DNA of 64,000 nucleotides from Caulobacteraceae bacterium PMMR1 (lineage in GTDB: Bacteria; Pseudomonadota; Alphaproteobacteria; Caulobacterales; Caulobacteraceae): contig JPOM01000001.1 of the NCBI GenBank assembly GCA_000733915.1, positions 372,001 to 436,000 on the forward strand, given 5' to 3'. A program made the translations under genes and the position numbers. Each line of letters starts with the position of its first letter. Position 1 is the stretch's first letter. The notes below the pieces were generated by a model, which did no database searches, was not told the origin of the DNA, and worked only from the letters and a program-made list of their open reading frames with translations. Positions 58,242 to 64,000 of the stretch are shown here, piece after piece.

Positions 58242-58673
58242 ATGCCGTCCCCCATCGAGCAGGACCTGGACGCCCTCGTCGACGAGTTCGATCTGCTGGG
58301 CGACTGGGAGGAGCGCTATCGCCACGTCATCGACCTCGGGCGCGGGCTTGAGCCGCTGTCGGAGGCGGAGCGCTGCGACGCCAACAAGGTCCGCGGCTGC
58401 GCCAGCCAGGTGTGGCTCGTGACTGAGCGGACGGCGGACGGGCGGCTGAGGTTCCGGGGCGACAGCGACGCCCATATCGTGCGGGGGCTGATCGCCATCG
58501 TGCTGCGCCTCTATGACGGGCGCACCCCGGAGGAGGTGCTGGCCTTCGACGCCCGGGCCGCCTTCGACCGCCTGGGCCTGGCGGGCTCGCTCTCCAGCCA
58601 GCGCTCCAACGGGCTCGCCGCCATGGTCGAGCGCATCCGCCGCGACGCCCGGGCCGATGCCGCCGCAGCCTGA
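58242..58673 (+). CDS. sufE: SufE-family sulfur acceptor protein
   Basis: A 143-residue protein that takes persulfide sulfur from the SufS cysteine desulfurase for iron-sulfur cluster assembly. The reactive Cys is C53 in KVRGCASQVWL, and the fold motif DLLGDWEERYRHVIDLGRG precedes it. HIVRGLIAIVLRLYDGRTPEEV is conserved. The ATG at 58242 is chosen because it starts the family core; the in-frame extension to 58218 has no similarity. suf genes are not adjacent. Its end overlaps dusB by 17 bases. Confidence 0.92.
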   Translation: MPSPIEQDLDALVDEFDLLGDWEERYRHVIDLGRGLEPLSEAERCDANKVRGCASQVWLVTERTADGRLRFRGDSDAHIVRGLIAIVLRLYDGRTPEEVLAFDARAAFDRLGLAGSLSSQRSNGLAAMVERIRRDARADAAAA

Positions 58674-59700
58674 GGCCGCGCCCCCCGAGAGCGCTTTGCC
58701 GGGCGTGCGCATCGGCGATGTGCTCGTGCCGGGCCGCGTGTTCGTCGCGCCCATGACCGGCGTCTCCGACCTGCCGTTCCGGCGGCTCGCCGCGCGCTTG
58801 GGGGCGCCTTACGTGGCCACCGAGATGGTCGCCTCGGCGGAGTTCGCCAGGGGTCGCCCCGACGTGGTGCGCCGCGCCGCCGTGGGCGAGGGCCTGCCCC
58901 TTACGGTGATCCAGCTGGTCGGCGCCGATCCCTTGGCCATGGCCGAGGGCGCGCGCCTGGCTGAGCGGGCGGGCGCGGACCTGATCGACCTCAACTTCGG
59001 CTGTCCGGCCAAGGAGGTGACCGGCGCCGCCTGCGGCTCGGCCCTGATGCGCGACCTGGAGCAGGCGCGGCGGATCATCGGCGCGGCGGTCGCGGCGACC
59101 TCGCGCCCGGTGACGCTGAAGATGCGGCTGGGCTGGGACGAGGCGTCCCGCAACGCGCCCGCATTGGCCGAGGCGGCGCAGGCGCTGGGCGTGCAGGCGA
59201 TCACGGTGCACGGCCGCACCCGGGCGCAGTTCTACCGGGGCGTCGCGGACTGGGCGGCGGTGCGCGAGGTGCGCCAGGCGATCCGCCTGCCGCTGGTCGT
59301 GAACGGCGACGTGACCGATGCGGAGTCTGCGCGCGCCGCCCTCGCCGCCTCCGGGGCCGATGCGGTGATGATCGGGCGCGGCGTCTATGGCCGGCCCTGG
59401 CTCGCCGCCGCGATCCAGCAGGCGCTCGACGGGCGCCAGCCCTTCGCCGAGCCCGGGCCGGACGAGCGGCTGGGGCTGGTTCTCGACCACCTGGCGGAGA
59501 GTCTGCGTTTCTACGGCGAGGGGCTCGGCCTCAAGGTCTTCCGCAAGCACCTGGCCTGGGCGATCGAGGCCGCCCCCTGGCCGGCCAGCGCCGAGGCGCG
59601 GCGCGCCGCCCGCGCGCGCCTGTGCCGCCTGGAGCAGGCCTCGCAGGTGCAGGCCGCGCTCACCGCCCTGTGGCTGGAGCCCGAGCGCCTGGCGGCTTAG
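58657..59700 (+). CDS. dusB: tRNA-dihydrouridine synthase
   Basis: A 347-residue flavoenzyme that reduces uridine in the tRNA D loop. An FMN-binding TIM barrel is seen with FVAPMTGVSDLPFRRLAARLG, catalytic C126 in VTGAACGSALM, NFGCPAKEV, ITVHGRTRAQFY, VVNGDV and IGRGVYGRPW. A C-terminal helical domain binds tRNA. The subfamily assignment to DusB fits the sequence. In Caulobacter relatives dusB precedes ntrBC; here the next gene is a convergent phosphatase, with a 4-base overlap. Confidence 0.93.
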   Translation: MPPQPEAAPPESALPGVRIGDVLVPGRVFVAPMTGVSDLPFRRLAARLGAPYVATEMVASAEFARGRPDVVRRAAVGEGLPLTVIQLVGADPLAMAEGARLAERAGADLIDLNFGCPAKEVTGAACGSALMRDLEQARRIIGAAVAATSRPVTLKMRLGWDEASRNAPALAEAAQALGVQAITVHGRTRAQFYRGVADWAAVREVRQAIRLPLVVNGDVTDAESARAALAASGADAVMIGRGVYGRPWLAAAIQQALDGRQPFAEPGPDERLGLVLDHLAESLRFYGEGLGLKVFRKHLAWAIEAAPWPASAEARRAARARLCRLEQASQVQAALTALWLEPERLAA

Positions 59701-60482
59701 ACCAGCAGCCGCGCCAGGATCGCCGCCCGCCGGGCCGCGTCCACGCCGAGCGCCTGCTCCAGATAGGCGTCCAGGCTGCCGTAGCGGGCGGTGATCGCGT
59801 CCAGCGCCGTCGCCAGATAGTGCGGCTCCACGCCCAGGAAGGCGCGCACCGCCGCTTCGGACGGCGTGCGTCCATAGGTCTCGGCGATGTGGGCGGTCAC
59901 CTCCGGCAGACGCCGCTCGATGCGCGCCGCATCGTTGGTGAGCAGATAGTCCGCGATCAGGTCCTCGCGGCTCACGCCCGCCAGGTGGTGGGTCAGGGCG
60001 GCGAGCAGGCCCGTGCGGTCCTTGCCCGCCGCGCAGTGGATCAGGACCGGGGCGTCCGTCGTGGCCAGCGCCTCGAAGTAGCGCCGGAACAGGTCCAGGT
60101 GGCGCGGCTCGAAGGGCGAGTGGCGGTAGTGGTCGCGCATGAAGGCGTCCACGCTCTGCGGCGTCAGGTCGGTGGAGCGCAGGAAGGCCACGTGCGGCGG
60201 ATCGGTCGTGTCGCCGGTGTCGTTCTCGATGACGCGGCCTTGAAAGGCCGGGGGCCGGCGCGAGGGCTGGGCGAGCCGCTCGGCCCGGCGGCGCAGGTCC
60301 ACGATCGTGTTGACGCCGAGCGCCTGCAGGCGCTGGAGGTCCGCCTCGCTGGCGCTCGCGTGGTGGGCGGAGCGGAACAGCCGCCCCCGCGCCAGGCGGG
60401 CGCCGTCCCGGCCGGGATAGCCGCCGTAGTCGCGGAAGTTCTCGATCCCCTCGAAGGCGAGCAGGCGGTCGGCGGGGCTCAT
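59697..60482 (-). CDS. tyrosine-protein phosphatase (IphP/PTP-like)
   Basis: A 261-residue protein of the Y_phosphatase3 family. NFRDYGGYP near the N-terminus and the P-loop [10 protein letters not shown] with catalytic C140 and R146 are present. FRSAHHA and the C-terminal helices are conserved. Family members act on phosphotyrosine and also on phospholipids. There is no signal peptide. Its ATG overlaps the gshB stop (ATGA), so it is downstream of gshB in an operon, a pairing that I cannot explain functionally. Confidence 0.92.
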   Translation of the reverse strand: MSPADRLLAFEGIENFRDYGGYPGRDGARLARGRLFRSAHHASASEADLQRLQALGVNTIVDLRRRAERLAQPSRRPPAFQGRVIENDTGDTTDPPHVAFLRSTDLTPQSVDAFMRDHYRHSPFEPRHLDLFRRYFEALATTDAPVLIHCAAGKDRTGLLAALTHHLAGVSREDLIADYLLTNDAARIERRLPEVTAHIAETYGRTPSEAAVRAFLGVEPHYLATALDAITARYGSLDAYLEQALGVDAARRAAILARLLV

Positions 60483-61426
60483 GGCGCGCGCATCGCCTCG
60501 ATGCGGTCCCACATCAGGGCGGTGGCGTCCACGCCGGTGAAGCGCTTCAGCTGCTGCGCGCCGGTGGGCGAGGTCACGTTGATCTCGGTCAAATAGTCGC
60601 CGATCACGTCCACGCCCACGAACAGCAGCCCTCGCCGCCTCAGCTCCGGCCCGATGAGGGCGCAAAGCTCCCGGTCGCGCGCGCTCAGCTCCACCGCCTC
60701 GGCGCGCCCGCCCACGTGCAGGTTGGAGCGCACGGCCCCCTGCTGGGGAATGCGGTTGATCGCCCCCGCCGGCTCCCCGTCCACCAGCAGGATGCGCTTG
60801 TCGCCCCGGGACACGGCCGGGAGGAAGGCCTGGACGATCACCGGCTCGCGGCTGGCGGCGAAGAAGAGTTCGAGCAGGGAGTCCAGGTTCGGGTCGTCGG
60901 GCCGGAGACGAAACACGCCTGCGCCGCCGTTGCCGTAGAGCGGCTTCACGATCACGTCGCCCTGACGGGCGCGGAAGTCGGCGATGGCGGACGGGTCGCG
61001 GGTGATCAGGGTCGGCGGCTGCACCCCCGGAAAGGTGGTGACCAGCAGCTTCTCGGGCGCGTCGCGGACCTCGCGGGGGTCGTTCACCACCAGCGTCTTG
61101 GGATGCACGTGCTCCAGGATGTGCGTCGCGGTGATGTAGGCCATGTCGAAGGGCGGATCCTGGCGCATCAGCACCACGTCCACCGCGGCGAGGTCGAGCA
61201 TGGCCGGATCGCCCTGGCGGGGCACGGCCCCCGCCTCAGGCGCGACGTCGAGCAGGGGCCGGGCGCGACAGGTCACGCGGCCGTCCTCCAGCGCCAGGCT
61301 CTCCGGTTGGTAGGTCTGGACGGCGTGGCCGCGCTGCAGCGCGTTCCAGGCCATCAGGACGGTGGTGTCGGCCGTCGGGTCCACGCCCTCGATCGGGTCC
61401 ATCTGGATAGCGACCTTCAGCGGCAT
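60479..61426 (-). CDS. gshB: glutathione synthetase
   Basis: A 315-residue ATP-grasp ligase that joins gamma-glutamylcysteine and glycine. [22 protein letters not shown] is the family start; [34 protein letters not shown] (ATP loop), [21 protein letters not shown] and [12 protein letters not shown] are all present. The length is normal. A gene-free gap of 184 bases separates it from the sirB1-type gene upstream. Confidence 0.97.
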   Translation of the reverse strand: MPLKVAIQMDPIEGVDPTADTTVLMAWNALQRGHAVQTYQPESLALEDGRVTCRARPLLDVAPEAGAVPRQGDPAMLDLAAVDVVLMRQDPPFDMAYITATHILEHVHPKTLVVNDPREVRDAPEKLLVTTFPGVQPPTLITRDPSAIADFRARQGDVIVKPLYGNGGAGVFRLRPDDPNLDSLLELFFAASREPVIVQAFLPAVSRGDKRILLVDGEPAGAINRIPQQGAVRSNLHVGGRAEAVELSARDRELCALIGPELRRRGLLFVGVDVIGDYLTEINVTSPTGAQQLKRFTGVDATALMWDRIEAMRAP

Positions 61427-61610
61427 CGCACCCCCTCGCGCATGACGCGGGCGCCCGAGGCGATCAGGCCAGGCCGGCCGCTCATCGCATCCTGCGCCGC
61501 AACGTCGACATCTGGCGCGCGCCTCCGTCCAGGACCCGGTCCCGTAGCCGGAGCACGCCCGAGCCGCGCCTCATGGCAGGGGCGGCCGCGCGAGGCAATT
61601 CGCGCCGACC

Positions 61611-62471
61611 TCAGTTCAGGCGCAACCGCACCCGGTCGCGCGCAGCGCGGGCGGCGACGGCCTCCGCCCCCTCCAGGGTCTGCGCCCTGGCCAGCGCGTC
61701 CAAGGCGCCCGAGAGCCGCCCCTGCTTCTCCCGCGCCTGGGCGACGTCGAGCCAGGGGCGGTGGTCGGCCGGATCGAGCAGCGCCCGCCGGAGCGCGGAC
61801 CGCTCCGCCAGCGGCCAGTCGCCGGACCGCATGGCGCGGGCGAAGATCACGTTCTGCAGCCGCACCAGGATCTGGCGGTCCTTCACGGGGGCCATCAGGC
61901 GGTCCAGACGGTCGGCGGCCGAGGGCGGAAGGCCGGTCGCCAGGGCGCGCTGCACCAGCTCCGAGGGCATGACCACGCGGCCGCCTGCGAAGGGATCCAG
62001 CGCCATCGGGCCCTCGCCGGTCTCGATGCGCAGCATGAAGTGGCCGGGGAAGTCGACGCCTGCGACCTTCAGATTGGCGCGCCGCCCCGCCTCCAGATAG
62101 ACGATGCCCAGCGCCACGGCTCCGCCCTTGCGCCGATCACAGACCGAGATCAGGTCGGCGTTAGTCGGGTCGTCGCGGGTGATCACGTCCCCGCTCAGGC
62201 GCATGTCGCCGCCCAGCGCCTCGCAGAGCGCGTCCTCAGGCAGTTCCGACCTGAGCCGGTCCTTCAGCCGCGCCGTCGCCTCGTCCAGCAGGAGGCGGGC
62301 GGGCTCGGGACTGCGGTCAGGCCGCTCGTGCAGCGCGCAGCTGATCGCCGCCTCGAACAGCGGAAAGCGGGCGTCGGGCGCTGCGCCGGCGGCGGCAAGG
62401 GCGTGCTCCACCTCCGATCGCGTGGACGGCGCGCCCCCTACCGCCCGCTCCATGAGTTGCTCGCCGGCCAT
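61611..62471 (-). CDS. SirB1 family transglutaminase-like protein
   Basis: A 286-residue protein with the transglutaminase-like core (Transglut_core2). Conserved segments are LISVCDRRKGGAVALGIVYLE, VAGVDFPGHFMLRI and DPFAGGRV. The ALGIVY core, where active enzymes often carry a Cys, has none, so catalytic activity is uncertain. A TPR-like tail (about 200-286) follows. SirB1 and YgdD-like proteins are often genomic neighbours of rsmI/yraN or prmC. The start overlaps the yraN end by 34 bases; ATG 62453 would reduce this to 16. Confidence 0.85.
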   Translation of the reverse strand: MAGEQLMERAVGGAPSTRSEVEHALAAAGAAPDARFPLFEAAISCALHERPDRSPEPARLLLDEATARLKDRLRSELPEDALCEALGGDMRLSGDVITRDDPTNADLISVCDRRKGGAVALGIVYLEAGRRANLKVAGVDFPGHFMLRIETGEGPMALDPFAGGRVVMPSELVQRALATGLPPSAADRLDRLMAPVKDRQILVRLQNVIFARAMRSGDWPLAERSALRRALLDPADHRPWLDVAQAREKQGRLSGALDALARAQTLEGAEAVAARAARDRVRLRLN

Positions 62472-62857
62472 GCGTCGGCAATATGACGGGGTCTTCGGCC
62501 GGGCGCGAGCGCCACCATGTCGAGGCGGACATTCAGTCGCGATCCGCCGCCCCACTTCGCCGCAAAACGCTCGCCGGCGCGGCGCAGGCGATCGCGCTGG
62601 TCGGGGGTGACCGCCTCCAGCGCCTCCAGCAGGGTGCGCCGCGCCTTCACCTCCACCACCGCCAGCACCGCGCCCTTGCGGGCCAGGAGGTCGATCTCCG
62701 CCTCCGGCGTGCGCAGCCGCATAGCGAGAATGCGCCAGCCCTTCAGCATCAGCCAGGCCGCCGCCAGGATTTCGGCGGCGCGGCCGTCCCTGCGCGCTCG
62801 GCCGCCCCGCAGGCGCCGGGCGGCGGCGCGCTCGGCGGGCCGCTCGCGGCGTCTCAC
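62438..62857 (-). CDS. YraN family (UPF0102) endonuclease-like protein
   Basis: A 139-residue protein with the restriction-endonuclease-like core E-I-D-L-L-A ... V-V-E-V-K-A-R (EIDLLARKGAVLAVVEVKAR), an intact D and ExK pair. The N-terminus is Arg-rich (MRRRERPAERAAARRLRGGRARRD) and the expected RHIADAW tail is present. Its DNA or RNA target is unknown. It is tightly coupled to rsmI upstream by a 4-base overlap, as in many bacteria. Confidence 0.92.
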   Translation of the reverse strand: MRRRERPAERAAARRLRGGRARRDGRAAEILAAAWLMLKGWRILAMRLRTPEAEIDLLARKGAVLAVVEVKARRTLLEALEAVTPDQRDRLRRAGERFAAKWGGGSRLNVRLDMVALAPGRRPRHIADAWPASNSWSGR

Positions 62858-63717
62858 CCCTCGCCCCTCAGCGCCAGGGCGCGGCGATAGAGCTCCCGCC
62901 GGGGCAGGCCCAGCGCCTTGGCCACCTCGCCGGCGGCCTCCGACGGGCTGAGCCGCTGCAGCGCCTCGGCCAGCGCGCGGTCGGCGTCCGCCTCGCTCGC
63001 GGCCGCCTCCCGGCCCGGGGCGACCAGCACGACGATCTCGCCCTTGGGGCGGTCCAGGCGCGGGTCGGCGGCGAGCTCGGGCAGGGGCGCGCGGATGCAG
63101 GTCTCGTAGAGCTTGGTCAGCTCGCGGCAGACGGCCGCCTCGCGCGGGCCGAACACCGCGGCCATGTCGGCGAGGCTGTCGGCCAGGCGCGGCCCGCTCT
63201 CGTAGAGCACCAGCGTCGCGCGCACCGCGGCCAGCTCCTCCAGGAAGGTGCGCCGGGCGGCCGGCTTCGCCGGCGGAAAGCCGGCGAACAGGAAGCGGTC
63301 GGTGGGCAGGCCGGCCATGGCCAGGGCCGCCAGGCTCGCCGAGGCGCCAGGGACGGGGATCACCCGGGCGCCGGCTTCAAGCGCATCCTGCACCAGGCGA
63401 AAGCCCGGGTCGGAGACGGTGGGCGTGCCGGCGTCGGAGGTCAGGGCGATCCGCCCGCCCTCGGCCAGACGCTGCAGCACGCGGGGCCGCGCCTGCGCGC
63501 CGGCATGGTCGTCGTAGCGCTCGACCTTGGCCTTGATGCCGTAGGCGCCGAGCAGGCGCGCGGCGACGCGGGTGTCTTCGGCGAGCACCAGGTCTGCGCC
63601 CGCGAGCACGTCGAGGGCGCGCAGCGTGATGTCGCGCAGGTTCCCGATCGGGGTGGACACCACATAGAGCCCCGGCTGGAGCGGCTCAGCGTCGGGATCG
63701 GGGCGCCAGGGGGCCAT
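62854..63717 (-). CDS. rsmI: 16S rRNA (cytidine(1402)-2'-O)-methyltransferase
   Basis: A 287-residue SAM-dependent methyltransferase of the tetrapyrrole methylase fold acting on C1402 of 16S rRNA. GLYVVSTPIGNLRDIT, LAEDTR, LTSDAGTPTVSDPG, PVPGASASLAALAMAGLPTDRFLFAGF and ESGPRL are diagnostic. C-terminal DUF-like helices (LPRRELYRRAL) are present. It is first in rsmI-yraN-sirB1. Confidence 0.97.
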   Translation of the reverse strand: MAPWRPDPDAEPLQPGLYVVSTPIGNLRDITLRALDVLAGADLVLAEDTRVAARLLGAYGIKAKVERYDDHAGAQARPRVLQRLAEGGRIALTSDAGTPTVSDPGFRLVQDALEAGARVIPVPGASASLAALAMAGLPTDRFLFAGFPPAKPAARRTFLEELAAVRATLVLYESGPRLADSLADMAAVFGPREAAVCRELTKLYETCIRAPLPELAADPRLDRPKGEIVVLVAPGREAAASEADADRALAEALQRLSPSEAAGEVAKALGLPRRELYRRALALRGEG

Positions 63718-63818
63718 GAGGACCCCTTAGGCCCCCCCGCCGCCCCTGGCCAGAACGGAACGGGAGCGGAGGATCGCGCCGCCGCTCCCGCCTGGCCTCG
63801 GCTCGGGCGGGCCCGCCC

Positions 63819-64000
63819 TCAGGTCCGAAGCCGCTTCAGGATCGCATGGGCGGTGGCCAGGTCGAGCCCGCCCTCCCGCCGCAGGGTGCGCAGCGCCTCC
63901 AGCGACCTGTTGCGCGCCTTCAGCGTGCGCACCTCCTCCACCAGCTCAGCGGGGAGGCCGTTCAGCGCCGCCGTGACCTCCGCCTGGGTGGGCGGCGCCT
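63819..64000 (-). CDS. C-terminal fragment of a hypothetical protein
   Basis: The minus strand is open from the right edge to a TGA at 63819. The visible 60 residues are helical and charged (VEEVRTLKARNRSLEALRTLRREGG, split by Gly/Asp, then ATAHAILKRLRT). The start is outside the window and I do not recognise the family. A gap of 101 bases separates its stop from the rsmI start on the same strand. Confidence 0.55.
   Translation of the reverse strand, partial: APPTQAEVTAALNGLPAELVEEVRTLKARNRSLEALRTLRREGGLDLATAHAILKRLRT

Overview
The window is about 70% or more G+C, gene-dense and chromosomal in character. Gene content and order point to an alphaproteobacterium of the Caulobacterales, most likely close to Phenylobacterium or Caulobacter. 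Supporting signs are argH-lptM-lysA, rne divergent from amiC, COG4223-hemY, DUF2093 and DUF6456 genes, a PdhS-like histidine kinase, and several start codons lying 6-8 bases after a -10 element (leaderless-type promoters). The assignment is inferred from gene content and style, not from a marker-gene comparison.

Layout. 1-28 kb: secreted M1 aminopeptidase, AI-2E-type permease and CPBP protease; the lysine/arginine block argH-lptM-lysA; TlpA thioredoxin and QueG; a DnaA-domain-IV-like regulator with a DUF6456 partner; LpxL-type acyltransferase; response regulator; M23 peptidase; DUF2093; xseA; three hydrolase or methyltransferase genes; purC-purS-purQ; a Kir-type potassium channel; an M13 peptidase; and purB between two paralogous repeat/peptidoglycan-binding proteins. 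28.9-30.9 kb is the only accessory-looking stretch: three translationally coupled small genes, the last an IS1595-type transposase lacking its DDE domain, followed by about 590 bases of non-coding DNA with tandem hairpin-forming repeats.

31-64 kb returns to core genes: esterase, COG4223-hemY, J-domain protein, MFS transporter, threonine aldolase, tRNA-Gly(CCC), CDF metal transporter, carB, mutS, a PepSY/response regulator/histidine kinase operon, uvrC, DsbA-like lipoprotein, M48 protease, rne with a 382-base upstream region, amiC, a kinase with a degenerate ATP-binding domain, sufE, dusB, tyrosine phosphatase, gshB, and rsmI-yraN-sirB1. DNA repair (mutS, uvrC, xseA), purine synthesis (purC/S/Q/B, carB for pyrimidine/arginine precursors) and envelope maintenance are the dominant themes.

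Most notable observations. (1) Four genes (lptM, tlpA, rlmJ and a membrane gene at 19.0 kb) each show a convincing protein split between two frames, and all four have a length consistent with one missing base, which suggests assembly indels or recent decay. (2) Two envelope proteins built from PA-x-Y repeats flank purB; one has an exact 23-residue period. (3) A tandem pair of structured non-coding repeats follows a DDE-less transposase gene. (4) One HisKA protein has lost most ATP-binding motifs. No CRISPR array, prophage, rRNA or complete insertion sequence was seen.
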